Below are positions 8,607 through 16,883 of a DNA stretch of 46,627 nt, in pieces (within the stretch, counting starts at the first letter, position 1; each line of letters opens with the position of its first letter). Position numbers and translations under genes: made by a program. The notes under the pieces were generated by a model, which worked only from the letters and a program-made list of their open reading frames with translations, was not told the origin of the DNA and ran no database searches. Source of the stretch: Bryobacterales bacterium (GTDB lineage Bacteria > Acidobacteriota > Terriglobia > Bryobacterales > Bryobacteraceae); contig JADZAF010000102.1 in assembly GCA_020852755.1 (NCBI GenBank), positions 1 to 46,627 on the forward strand, written 5' to 3'.

Positions 8607-9494
8607 ATGAGATTTATCGCCCTGGCAGCGCTGCTGCCCTTCATCCTCATGGCCCGCGAGCCGCTGGCACGGCGGATCGCCCACTCCGATCCCGCCAGCT
8701 ACAAGCCCGTCAAGGCCGTTCACGGCGGCGCCGGCGAGCTGCACATGCAATCATTGCTGAACCGCGACGCCATTCACCACCTGAACTTCGTCCATCGCGG
8801 CCTGCTGCAGGCCAGGAGTTCCATCGGCCATCATTTCCATAACAATTCGGAAGAGATGTTCGTCATCCTCGGCGGACAGGCGGAATTCACGGTGGACGGG
8901 CGCACTTCCCTGGTCGAGGGTCCGGTCGGCGTGCCCTCGCGCGCGGGGCACTCGCACGCCCTCTACAATCCGGGCGCCCAGCCCCTGGAGTGGATGAACA
9001 TCAACGTCCGCAGCGGCAGCCTGGCGCCCGGCGGCTTCCGGGCCGATCCAACGGCCACCTATGACCTGGGCGACGACCGGGTGGGCGCGCCCAAGGATGC
9101 CAAGCCCGTGTTCCTGACCGCCCGCCTGTACCGCAATCTGTTGCGGGAGGTGAAGTCGATGAACGGCGGCGCCGGCATCGCGCGCTACCGGCGCGTTGTG
9201 GGGCCCTCCCTGTTCACTTCCGATTGGGCTTACGTGGACCACCTGCTCCTGCCTCCGGGCGCCACCCAGGGGCGTCACATGCACACCGCCCAGGACGAGT
9301 TCTACTACGTGATCGGCGGAGAGGGCTCGGCGACCGTGGATGGCGAGACCGCCGCCATCCGCAAAGGGGACGCCATTCCCATCCGCGCCAACGAGTGGCA
9401 CATCCTGGAGGGCGCCGCCGGGCAGGAACTTGAGCTTTTGATCGTCGGCACCGCCCGGGACAAGAACGCCCTGGATGCCGTGGACCTGAAATAG
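8607..9494 (+). CDS. Exported bicupin protein
   Basis: This 295-residue protein has a short signal peptide (MRFIALAALLPFILMA) and two cupin modules. The first, around residues 60-130, contains GHHFHNNSEEMFVILGG and later GHSHALYNPG. The second, around 208-285, contains GRHMHTAQDEFYYVIGG and NEWHILEG. Both keep the His-x-His...Glu...His pattern of a metal-binding cupin. Cupins range from isomerases and dioxygenases to simple sugar binders, so no reaction is claimed. The start lies 5 bp after the MBL-fold gene's stop, and the three plus-strand genes from 6528 probably form a unit concerned with the same imported compound. Confidence 0.85.
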   Translation: MRFIALAALLPFILMAREPLARRIAHSDPASYKPVKAVHGGAGELHMQSLLNRDAIHHLNFVHRGLLQARSSIGHHFHNNSEEMFVILGGQAEFTVDGRTSLVEGPVGVPSRAGHSHALYNPGAQPLEWMNINVRSGSLAPGGFRADPTATYDLGDDRVGAPKDAKPVFLTARLYRNLLREVKSMNGGAGIARYRRVVGPSLFTSDWAYVDHLLLPPGATQGRHMHTAQDEFYYVIGGEGSATVDGETAAIRKGDAIPIRANEWHILEGAAGQELELLIVGTARDKNALDAVDLK

Positions 9495-9563
9495 TCCATC
9501 CGCCTCCTTCCGAGTCCGTGGACCCGCGCGTGCATCACAAATAGAGAGGGAGGGGTTTGGCAA

Positions 9564-11921
9564 GTGCCCGATCAACCGCTGTTCAACATCGTTCAGAATC
9601 GCCCGGCGCACCCCAGCGCGCCGGCCGGCCTCGTGAAGGATCCGGTCTGCGGAATGCTGATCGAGCCCGCGCGGGCGGCGGGTTCCGAGCGCTTTCGGGG
9701 AGAAGTGATCTACTTCTGCAGCACGCACTGCCTGGAGAAGTTCCGGGGCGACCCCGGGAAGTACCTGGAGCCTGGCCGGGCACCGGAGGCTATGCCCGAG
9801 CCGGGCGCCATCTACACCTGCCCCATGCATCCCGAAATCAGGCAGCAGGGACCGGGGAGTTGCCCGATTTGCGGCATGGCGCTCGAGCCCCTGATGGAGA
9901 CCGCCGAGGAGCAGGAGAACCCGGAACTGAAGGACATGAGCCGGCGTTTCCGGGTGGCGCTGGCCCTGACCATTCCGGTACTGCTCTCCGCCATGGGTGC
10001 GCACATTCCGGGACGGCCGCTGGAGCGGCTCGCCTCGCACCACACCTGGGCGCTGGCTGAACTGGTCCTCTCCACCCCCGTTGTCCTGTGGGCCGGATGG
10101 CCGTTCTTCGTGCGAGCCTGGCAGTCGCTCGTACACCGGAATCTGAACATGTTCACCCTGATCGGCCTGGGCGTTGCGGTGGCCTATGTCTACAGCGCCG
10201 CCGCCGCCCTGGCGCCCGGCATCTTCCCGCCCGCCTTCCGAGGCCCGGAAGGAACGGTGGGTGTCTACTTTGAAGCCGCGGCCATGATCGTGACTCTGGT
10301 ACTGCTGGGCCAGGTATTGGAACTCAGGGCGCGCAGCCGGACCGGAGCGGCAATCCGCGCCCTGCTGGGCCTGGCTCCCAAGACCGCCCGCCTCATCCGC
10401 CAGGACGGCTCCGAAGCCGACGTGCCTCTGGCCGAGGTGAAAATGGGGGACCGGCTGCGGGTGCGTCCGGGCGAGAAGATCCCGGTGGACGGCGTGGTTC
10501 TGGGAGGCGCCGGCAGCGTGGACGAATCCATGATCAGCGGAGAAGCGATCCCGGTGGAGAAACATCCGGGGGACCGGGTGACGGGGGCGACGGTCAACGG
10601 AACCGGCTCGCTGGTGATGAGGGCCGAGCGGGTCGGCTCGGAAACGCTGCTCGCCCAGATCGTGCGCATGGTGTCGGAAGCACAGCGCAGCCGGGCGCCC
10701 ATACAGCGGCTGGCCGACCGGGTGGCGGCCTATTTCGTGCCCGTCGTGGTGGCGATTGCGGCCGTCACATTTGTGGTCTGGGCGCTTTGGGGGCCGGAGC
10801 CGGCCATGACCTACGCGCTGGTCAATGCGGTAGCCGTGCTGATCATCGCCTGCCCCTGCGCTCTCGGCCTGGCCACGCCCATGTCCGTCATGGTTGCGGT
10901 GGGCAAGGGCGCAACCATCGGCGTTTTGTTCCGCAACGCGGAAACCATCGAGAACCTGCGCAAGGTCGATACGCTGGTCGTCGACAAGACCGGAACCCTG
11001 ACCGAAGGAAAGCCCCGCCTGGCCGGTGTGGAGCCTCACGAGGGATGGAGTGAGGCCGGTCTGCTGGGGTTGGCGGCCGGAGTCGAACGCGCCAGCGAGC
11101 ACCCGCTGGCGGCGGCCATCGTGACCGGGGCCGAGTCCCGCGGCATCTCCATCCCGGCTGCGGAACAGTTCGAATCGATTACGGGCCAGGGAGTCAAGGC
11201 GCGCGTGGAAGGCCGCGAGGTGCTGCTCGGCAGCCGGCGACTGCTGGAAAGCGCCGGCATTTCCGCGGCGGCGCTGGCGGCCCGAGCGGAAGCCCTGCGA
11301 GCCGACGGCCAGACCGTCATGTTCGTGGCAGCTGGCGGAAAGCCGGCAGGCCTGATCGGAGTGGCCGACCCCATCAAGGAGACCACCCGCGAAGCCATCC
11401 ACCAACTCCACGCGGAGGGTATCCGAATCGTGATGCTCACCGGCGACAGCCGCACCACCGCGGAGAGCGTTGCCCGAAAGCTGGGCATCGACGAAGTCAT
11501 CGCGGAAGTCCTTCCGCAAGACAAAGCCGGGGTGGTGAAGCGCCTGCAGAACGAGGGCCGCTTCGTGGCCATGGCCGGAGATGGAATCAACGACGCGCCC
11601 GCGCTGGCCCAGGCGCAGGTCGGCATTGCCATGGGAACCGGCGCCGACGTGGCCATGGAGAGCGCCGGCGTCACCCTGGTGAAAGGCGACCTGCGGGGCA
11701 TCGCCCGCGCCCGCAGGCTGAGCCGGGCCGTGATGCGCAACATCCGGCAGAACCTCTTTTTCGCGTTCGTCTACAACAGCCTCGGGGTACCCATTGCGGC
11801 CGGCGTGCTGTACCCGTTTTCCGGCCTGCTGTTGAGTCCCATTTTCGCCGCGGCGGCCATGAGCTTCAGCTCGGTTTCGGTGGTGGGCAACGCCTTGCGG
11901 CTGCGCGGCGTGCGCTTGTAG
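9564..11921 (+). CDS. copA: Copper-translocating P1B-type ATPase with YHS and heavy-metal-binding N-domains
   Basis: The protein has 785 residues from GTG 9564, preceded by GGGAGGGG. The N-terminus holds a YHS domain (about 25-68: DPVCGM, then YFCSTHC) and a small metal-binding domain (about 83-109: [17 protein letters not shown]) in place of the usual GMxCxxC HMA domain. The membrane metal site is CPC at residues 430-432. The phosphorylated Asp is D474 in [15 protein letters not shown] marks the nucleotide-binding domain, and GDGINDAP lies around 672-679. The last helices carry YN (VYNSLG) and MSFSS, the signatures of Cu(I)/Ag(I) pumps (P1B-1). It should export Cu(I) from the cytoplasm. No chaperone or CueR/CsoR regulator is adjacent. 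Confidence 0.93.
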   Translation: MPDQPLFNIVQNRPAHPSAPAGLVKDPVCGMLIEPARAAGSERFRGEVIYFCSTHCLEKFRGDPGKYLEPGRAPEAMPEPGAIYTCPMHPEIRQQGPGSCPICGMALEPLMETAEEQENPELKDMSRRFRVALALTIPVLLSAMGAHIPGRPLERLASHHTWALAELVLSTPVVLWAGWPFFVRAWQSLVHRNLNMFTLIGLGVAVAYVYSAAAALAPGIFPPAFRGPEGTVGVYFEAAAMIVTLVLLGQVLELRARSRTGAAIRALLGLAPKTARLIRQDGSEADVPLAEVKMGDRLRVRPGEKIPVDGVVLGGAGSVDESMISGEAIPVEKHPGDRVTGATVNGTGSLVMRAERVGSETLLAQIVRMVSEAQRSRAPIQRLADRVAAYFVPVVVAIAAVTFVVWALWGPEPAMTYALVNAVAVLIIACPCALGLATPMSVMVAVGKGATIGVLFRNAETIENLRKVDTLVVDKTGTLTEGKPRLAGVEPHEGWSEAGLLGLAAGVERASEHPLAAAIVTGAESRGISIPAAEQFESITGQGVKARVEGREVLLGSRRLLESAGISAAALAARAEALRADGQTVMFVAAGGKPAGLIGVADPIKETTREAIHQLHAEGIRIVMLTGDSRTTAESVARKLGIDEVIAEVLPQDKAGVVKRLQNEGRFVAMAGDGINDAPALAQAQVGIAMGTGADVAMESAGVTLVKGDLRGIARARRLSRAVMRNIRQNLFFAFVYNSLGVPIAAGVLYPFSGLLLSPIFAAAAMSFSSVSVVGNALRLRGVRL

Positions 11922-11955
11922 ACCAGGGGTACGCGCGCCGCTATGCCCGATGCGC

Positions 11956-11961
11956 CAGAAT
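11956..11961 (+). promoter_or_regulatory. -10-like CAGAAT before the EcsC-family gene
   Basis: CAGAAT ends 6 nt before ATG 11968, the same distance as in the TolC-like gene at 30356. It is a weaker match than the other boxes and was used only to prefer 11968 over the in-frame ATG at 11950. Confidence 0.25.
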
Positions 11962-11967
11962 GGGAGC

Positions 11968-12768
11968 ATGGAATTCGGTGCGGAGGACCGGGCGGCGCTG
12001 CGAGACGCCGTGCGCAGCCTGGAATACCCCAACTATGCGGCCCGGATTGCGAACCTGATCGGCAGCCCGATCGAGGCAACCTTGAAACGGCTGCCGCAGC
12101 GGGCCCAGGAGGGCATTCAGGACGCCACTCAGCTCGCCATCGCCAAGTGCCTGGACGTGGCGCTGCGCAGCCTTGAAACGCGCACGCGCCGGGCGCCCGC
12201 CGATGCTCTGCACCGCTTCATGGCGGGAGTCAGCGGAGCGGTGGGCGGCGCGGGCGGGTTCCTGGCCTTGCCGGTCGAGCTTCCGGTCTCCACCGTGATC
12301 ATGCTGCGCTCCATCGCCAGTATCGCGGCCAGCGAGGGGGAGGATCTGAGCCAGGTGGAGCCGCGGCTGTCCTGCCTGGAGGTTTTCGCCCTGGGCGGGC
12401 GAACGGACCGGGACAATGCCGGCGAGACGGCGTATTACGTCGTGCGGGCGGCCCTTACGCAAGCCATACGCGAGGCGGCCGCCTACATTTCCGAGCGAGG
12501 GATCGCGGAGCGGGGCGCGCCCGTGCTGGTGCGCCTGATCGCTTCCATCGCCTCCCGTTTCGGAATCGTGGTCTCCGAAAAGGCGGCGGCCCAGGCCGTT
12601 CCGATGATCGGAGCCGCCGCCGGAGCGGCCGTCAACCTGGTATTCACCGAGCACTTTCAGAATATGGCGCACGGCCATTTCACCATTCGCCGGCTGGAAC
12701 GTAAGTACGGGCCCGACCTTGTCCGGCGCGCGTACGAGCGGGAAAAGGACTTGCTGGACGGGGCCTAG
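11968..12768 (+). CDS. EcsC-family membrane-associated protein
   Basis: From ATG 11968 the protein has 266 residues; an in-frame ATG at 11950 would add six. It matches the EcsC family (named after Bacillus EcsC, molecular role unclear). The Ala/Gly-rich helical stretch at 84-122 (GVSGAVGGAGGF, LPVSTVIMLRSIASIA) and a second at 205-226 (VPMIGAAAGAAVNLVF) are the family core. Both have glycine-zipper-like spacing and could insert into a membrane. The C-terminus is charged and helical (RRLERKYG, then YEREKDLLDG). The stop codon TAG is immediately followed by the ATG of the TIR-STAND gene, so the two are almost surely translated together. A membrane-acting partner of that protein is inferred, not shown. 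The copper ATPase ends 46 bp upstream. Confidence 0.8.
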   Translation: MEFGAEDRAALRDAVRSLEYPNYAARIANLIGSPIEATLKRLPQRAQEGIQDATQLAIAKCLDVALRSLETRTRRAPADALHRFMAGVSGAVGGAGGFLALPVELPVSTVIMLRSIASIAASEGEDLSQVEPRLSCLEVFALGGRTDRDNAGETAYYVVRAALTQAIREAAAYISERGIAERGAPVLVRLIASIASRFGIVVSEKAAAQAVPMIGAAAGAAVNLVFTEHFQNMAHGHFTIRRLERKYGPDLVRRAYEREKDLLDGA

Positions 12769-14214
12769 ATGATCGAAGTGTTCGTCTGCTGCTCGCCGGC
12801 GGACCGGGAAGTGGCGAAGGCGATCGCGTCCCGGCTGGAGCGCTGCGCGGAGGCCGCGGTTCAGATCGATGACAGCCCCGGGGAGACCCTGGCTGAAAAG
12901 TGGGAGGCCGGCCTTTCATCCACGGGCATTCTGCTGCTGCTCTCGCCGGATGCCGTCCCCGCGCTCAACCGGGAGAACTGGGAAGCCCTTTTACACCACT
13001 CCAACTCCGGAGCGCGCCCCCGGCTGGGCTCGGTGCTGGTTCGTGAATGCGCTTATCCCCGGCTCTTGGAGAGGAAGAACTTCTTCCGCTGGACGGCCGG
13101 GCCGTGCGAGGCGCTGCGCGGCGTCGAGCGGTGGACCATGGAGATGCACGAACTGCCGGAGCAGCGGTTCGGGCCCGCGCGCCTGCCCTGGTTTCAGGGC
13201 CGCCGGCAGGAACTGGAGCAGTTGTGGGATGCGCTGGTGGACAACGCCGGGCTCAGCGTCCTCGTCCAGTCCGGCGCCTCAAACGGAAAGACCTGCCTGG
13301 CCCAGGAGTTCGCGCGCCAGGCCGGACCGCACTTCCGCGACGTGCTGTGGGTTTCCTGCAGCGGCCGGTCGCGGGAGGCCATCGCCGGAAACCTTGCCGA
13401 ACAGCTAGGCGTGGAGTTGAGGGGGATGCCGGAAGATCCCCTGGCAAGCGTTCTTGAGTCGGCCGGAAAACACCGCGTGCTGGTGGTTCTCGATGATCTG
13501 GCCGTGCCGCTCATGGCCCCGGTGTCCGGGCGTCTGGCATCGGTCCTGATTACCGGGCGGTCCCAGCAGCCCCGGACCAGGAGAATCCGGCTGGAGGGGA
13601 GGCCGCAATTCGCGCCCGGACGGCCCGCAGGCGAAGCGGATTCGCGCCTCTGGCGGGCCATGGCCGTTTGCCGGCCCCAGGGCTTCCCGCTCGACCTGGC
13701 CGCGCGGGTAGCGGATCTTCCGGCGGCCGATGCCCGTGCGGCCTGTGCGCGCCTCGTTGACCTCCGCCTGGCGGATCCCTTTGACGCGGCCGGGGAGATC
13801 CTGCGATTGAATGCCCTCTCGTTTTCCGAGGCCGGGCGATCCGTGGATCTGCAACCTTTGCGGCGCCGGCACGCCGAGAGTGTCGACGCGGCGCTGGTGC
13901 AGCTGGCCGGTGACTGTGCGCGGTGCGAGCAGTACCTGGCCGAATTCCAGCCTGCCTTCGAGTGGGCCGCCGCAAACGACTGGCCGCTGGCCGTCAGTCT
14001 TGGGCGGCACGCCTTCGCCTATCTTCGCGGCCGGTCCCGCAGAACGGAAAGCGATGCCGTTCTGGTTGCCCTCCGCAACGCCGCCGACCGCGTCAACGAC
14101 TGGTGGGTGGCGGACGAGTGCTCCTGGGAGTTGTCCTGGATTCGCAACGTCCCGCATACCGGCCGCGGCCGGGATCTCGAAGAGGGCGATCAGCTCGGTT
14201 TCGACTTCGGTTGA
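12769..14214 (+). CDS. TIR-NB-ARC-like STAND ATPase
   Basis: This 481-residue protein has a TIR-like domain at 1-110: strand IEVFVCCSPAD, GILLLLSPDAV at 53-63, and Glu72 in WEALL at the place of the catalytic NADase glutamate. An ATPase follows. Its P-loop SGASNGKT at 168-175 has the first Gly replaced by Ser but keeps K174 and T175. Walker B is VLVVLDDL (237-244), and VLITGRS (259-265) fits the sensor arginine. A winged-helix-like region spans about 295-370. The C-terminus (about 380-460) resembles the first TPR-like repeats of AfsR-type proteins but stops early, so the sensor part is short. STAND proteins with TIR domains act in signalling or immunity by NAD cleavage after oligomerisation. 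Coupled to the EcsC gene (no gap). Confidence 0.78.
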   Translation: MIEVFVCCSPADREVAKAIASRLERCAEAAVQIDDSPGETLAEKWEAGLSSTGILLLLSPDAVPALNRENWEALLHHSNSGARPRLGSVLVRECAYPRLLERKNFFRWTAGPCEALRGVERWTMEMHELPEQRFGPARLPWFQGRRQELEQLWDALVDNAGLSVLVQSGASNGKTCLAQEFARQAGPHFRDVLWVSCSGRSREAIAGNLAEQLGVELRGMPEDPLASVLESAGKHRVLVVLDDLAVPLMAPVSGRLASVLITGRSQQPRTRRIRLEGRPQFAPGRPAGEADSRLWRAMAVCRPQGFPLDLAARVADLPAADARAACARLVDLRLADPFDAAGEILRLNALSFSEAGRSVDLQPLRRRHAESVDAALVQLAGDCARCEQYLAEFQPAFEWAAANDWPLAVSLGRHAFAYLRGRSRRTESDAVLVALRNAADRVNDWWVADECSWELSWIRNVPHTGRGRDLEEGDQLGFDFG

Positions 14215-14221
14215 CAGAACG

Positions 14222-14283
14222 CAGGCGCCTGTTTATCCACACCGGATGTGAATATCGTGTGAAAACCCGCCGCCAGGCGCCTG
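14222..14283. repeat. Two copies of palindrome CAGGCGCCTG between convergent genes
   Basis: The self-complementary decamer CAGGCGCCTG occurs at 14222-14231 and 14274-14283, 52 bp apart. It lies between the stops of the TIR-STAND gene and the convergent MFS gene. The copies could pair with each other to form a long hairpin, acting as a bidirectional transcription barrier, or they could be a paired protein-binding site. No T-run follows either copy. Confidence 0.45.
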
Positions 14284-14363
14284 ATCCTCCGCGCTCCGGG
14301 TCAAAATGCACCAGGAAGGGGCGCTGGGTACGCGTTCCGCGGGGAAAGGAGCTTCGGGTTCTC

Positions 14364-15650
14364 CTAAACTTCGGCCGCCCGCTCCGGCTTCGGGGGATTG
14401 AAGAAGCCCCGCAGCAGGACCAGCAGGATTCCCAGGGCAATCGGGTGCATCACCCCGGCGACAGTGAATATCGGCCGGTAGGAGAAGTTCTGCACCACGT
14501 AACCGGTGCCCAGGCTCGTGAGGATGCCGCCCACCGCGCCACCCATGCCCGAGAGACCCGTGGCCGTACCGACCCTCGACCCGGGAAACAGATCGGTGGG
14601 CAGAGTGAGCAGGTTGGAGATCCACAGGGCGTGCGCCAGTGTGACCACGCAGGTCAGTCCAATCGCCATCCAAGCCTCCGAAACGACGGGCGCGAAGATG
14701 GCGGCCGGCATCAAGGCGGCGCCCATGGCCAGCACCAGGCGCCGGGCTTTCGGCAGCGGCCATCCGCGGCGCATCAGGTACCCGGACAGCCAGCCGCCGG
14801 TGACGTAGCCGATGTCCCCGAAGATGAAGGGCACCCAGGCGTATTTGCCGATCATCGCCAGGTCGAAGTTGCGCTCCCTTCGCAAGTACTCCGGCAGCCA
14901 GAACACGATGAAGTAGATGACCGGGTCCGCGAGGAAACGGGCCAGCACCAGCGCGTAGCACTCCCTCATGCGCAGGACCCGCAGCCATTCACCCTTGGGA
15001 AGTTTCCGGCCCACCGTTTCCTCGGGTGGGCGCACCCGGTCCTTCAGGTGATCCCACTCGCCGGGGGTGATGAGCCTGCTGCGGTGCGGCGGCTGGTACA
15101 GGAGCAGCCAGGCCAGCAACCAGAGAATCCCCAGCGATCCGGTAAAGAGGAATGCCGCGCGCCATCCGAAATGGAGCGTCAGGAACACTACCATGGGCGG
15201 GGCCAGCGCGGATCCCATGGTGGACCCGGCGTTGAAGATGCCTACTCCCAGGGCGCGCTGCTCGGCCGGAAACCACTCCGCCACGGCCTTGGCGGCTGCG
15301 GGGAAATTGCCCGGCTCGCCCAGCCCGAGCATGAATCGCCAGAAGATCAGGGACCACTTCCCGACCGCCAGCGCGTGCCCCATGGCCGCGGCCGACCAGA
15401 CCGTGATGAAGAGCGCGAAACTGCGGCGCGTGCCCAGGCGGTCGGCAATCGGCCCGGAAGCCGCGTACATCACCGCGTACGCTGCCATGAACCACGAGAG
15501 GATCTGGCCGTAGTCCTGTTCGCTCAGGTTCAGCTCGCTCCGCAGGTGGGGCGAAACCACGGCCAGCATCAGGCGGTCCGCGTAGTTGATCGTGGTGGCG
15601 AGGAAGAGGAGAAAGGCGATCCAGTAACGCAGTTTAGGGACTTTGACCAT
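14364..15650 (-). CDS. MFS transporter, anion:cation symporter type (hexuronate/sugar-acid)
   Basis: ATG 15650-15648 gives 428 residues starting MVKVPKLRYWIAFLLFLATT; the frame is open further upstream but without transporter features. About 12 membrane helices are visible. The loop after helix 2 carries GPIADRLGTRRSF, the MFS motif, and helix 4 contains FMLGLGEPGNFPAAAKAVAEWFP, typical of the ExuT/GarP/GudP sugar-acid branch. The N-terminal INYADR also fits that branch (NYxDR). A hexuronate, galactonate or glucarate substrate is likely. A galactonate-dehydratase-like gene occurs elsewhere in the window (34632) but is not adjacent. The gene is divergent from the periplasmic sugar-binding protein at 15846 and shares a 195-bp intergenic region with it, which holds an inverted repeat. 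Confidence 0.88.
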   Translation of the reverse strand: MVKVPKLRYWIAFLLFLATTINYADRLMLAVVSPHLRSELNLSEQDYGQILSWFMAAYAVMYAASGPIADRLGTRRSFALFITVWSAAAMGHALAVGKWSLIFWRFMLGLGEPGNFPAAAKAVAEWFPAEQRALGVGIFNAGSTMGSALAPPMVVFLTLHFGWRAAFLFTGSLGILWLLAWLLLYQPPHRSRLITPGEWDHLKDRVRPPEETVGRKLPKGEWLRVLRMRECYALVLARFLADPVIYFIVFWLPEYLRRERNFDLAMIGKYAWVPFIFGDIGYVTGGWLSGYLMRRGWPLPKARRLVLAMGAALMPAAIFAPVVSEAWMAIGLTCVVTLAHALWISNLLTLPTDLFPGSRVGTATGLSGMGGAVGGILTSLGTGYVVQNFSYRPIFTVAGVMHPIALGILLVLLRGFFNPPKPERAAEV

Positions 15651-15677
15651 GGCGGCCGGCTCGCTCGCGAAAACGAA

Positions 15678-15716
15678 TTTCCAATCATAGCGAAAAACCC
15701 TGCTTCCGATTGGAAA
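15678..15716. promoter_or_regulatory. Inverted repeat, possible operator between divergent transport genes
   Basis: TTTCCAATC at 15678-15686 is repeated inverted as GATTGGAAA at 15708-15716. The arms are perfect 9-mers whose centres are 30 bp apart, about three helical turns. The repeat lies 28 bp upstream of the MFS start and about 70 bp upstream of the -35 of the binding-protein gene. It could be a dimeric regulator site controlling both; no matching regulator gene is adjacent. Confidence 0.45.
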
Positions 15717-15785
15717 ACCGGCTTGCAGGCTGAAGACCTGCCCCGCGGCGCGGCAGAGAGCAACCAGGACTATCCGCCTGCCCGT

Positions 15786-15815
15786 TTGATCCCGACTTTT
15801 TCCAGGGCGTATACT
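15786..15815 (+). promoter_or_regulatory. Sigma-70-like promoter of the sugar-binding protein gene
   Basis: TTGATC at 15786-15791 and TATACT at 15810-15815 are separated by 18 bp. ATG 15846 lies 30 nt after the -10 box, leaving a leader of about 23 nt. This is the best -35/-10 pair I can see in the window. Confidence 0.6.
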
Positions 15816-15845
15816 CGATTTCCGAAAGGCTATTTTGATACCGTT

Positions 15846-16832
15846 ATGCTCACGACAACAAGATTGACGTCTGCCGTTCTCTGTGGGGCAATCCTCCTGC
15901 TGAGCGGTTGCGGCGGGGGGCGGCACGATGTAAGCGAGATGTACTATCTCGTCGCGGCAAACACAAAGATCGCCTACTGGCAGGATGCCGAGGCGGGACT
16001 GACGGAAGCGGCCCGCCTGCTGGGCGTGCGGGCCGAGATGGTCGGGCCGGAGACTTATGATCCCAAAGCGGAGCGGGAGGAATTCGTCAAGCTCCTGTCG
16101 CGCAATCCCAAACCTGCCGGAATCCTGGTTTCGGCCGCCGACCCCAACCTGATGCAGGACGCCATCGACCAGGCCATCGCGGCCGGCGTTCCGGTAGTGA
16201 CCATGGACTCCGATTCACCCAAGAGCAAGCGGCTGATGTTCATCGGCACCGACAACTACGAAGCCGGCCGGATGGGCGCCGAAGTCGTGGCCAAGGCCCT
16301 CAACGGCAGGGGGAACGTCGCGGTCTACACGATCGCCGGCCAGGAGAACCTCATCGAGCGCCTGGAGGGCTACAAGCGGGTGTTCGCACGATACCCGCAG
16401 ATCAGCATCGTTCAGACCGTGGACATTCACGGCGATCCGACCGCGGCCTTCGACGCCACCAAGAAGATCGCTGAGCAAAAGACCCAGCCCGATGCTTTTG
16501 TCTGCCTGGAGGCTCTCGCCTGCCAGGAAGTGGCCGACGTGTTGAGCCGTGCCAATATCACCGGCAAGACGATCGTCGCCATGGACACCGACAAGGACAC
16601 CCTGGAGTGGATCGGAAAGGGAGTGATCCGGGCGACCATCGTCCAGAAGCCGTTCACCATGGCCAGCTACGGGCTGCGCGTGCTGGACGACCTGCAGCAC
16701 AACAAGCTCAAGACGCTGGACGCCGATTGGAGCCGCCAAACGCACTCGCCCTTGCCGGTCTTCATCGATACCGGCGCCACGCTCCTTGACCAGAACAACT
16801 TGAAGGCGTACATGGACGCCGGCCAAAGCTGA
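15846..16832 (+). CDS. Periplasmic sugar-binding lipoprotein (Peripla_BP_4, ABC-type)
   Basis: ATG 15846 gives 328 residues. The signal peptide ends in a lipobox LLSGC with Cys22 as the lipidated residue. The body is the ribose/LacI-type two-lobed binding fold: YYLVAANTKIAYWQDAEAGL at the first strand, ILVSAADPNLMQDAIDQAIA near residues 93-112, VPVVTMDSD near 116, FIGTDNYEAGRMGAEVV near 132, and VAMDTDKDTLEWI near 245. Such proteins deliver a monosaccharide to an ABC importer, but no permease or ATPase gene is next to it, so it is an orphan here. It may instead serve the divergent MFS locus as a sensor, or use a distant ABC system. A strong promoter lies just upstream. Confidence 0.9.
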   Translation: MLTTTRLTSAVLCGAILLLSGCGGGRHDVSEMYYLVAANTKIAYWQDAEAGLTEAARLLGVRAEMVGPETYDPKAEREEFVKLLSRNPKPAGILVSAADPNLMQDAIDQAIAAGVPVVTMDSDSPKSKRLMFIGTDNYEAGRMGAEVVAKALNGRGNVAVYTIAGQENLIERLEGYKRVFARYPQISIVQTVDIHGDPTAAFDATKKIAEQKTQPDAFVCLEALACQEVADVLSRANITGKTIVAMDTDKDTLEWIGKGVIRATIVQKPFTMASYGLRVLDDLQHNKLKTLDADWSRQTHSPLPVFIDTGATLLDQNNLKAYMDAGQS

Positions 16833-16856
16833 AGCGGCGGCGAGAGGGCCCGCCCC

Positions 16857-16883
16857 TGCTAGAATGGTACCAGCCATTTGGTA
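16857..16883 (+). promoter_or_regulatory. Extended -10 promoter and inverted repeat at the Fur-family gene
   Basis: TGCTAGAAT (16857-16865) fits an extended -10 (TGn plus TAGAAT). Directly after it, TACCA (16868-16872) and TGGTA (16879-16883) form an inverted repeat with a 6-nt spacer, reaching the A of the start codon. The position would let the Fur-family protein repress itself; this is inference from location only. Confidence 0.45.
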
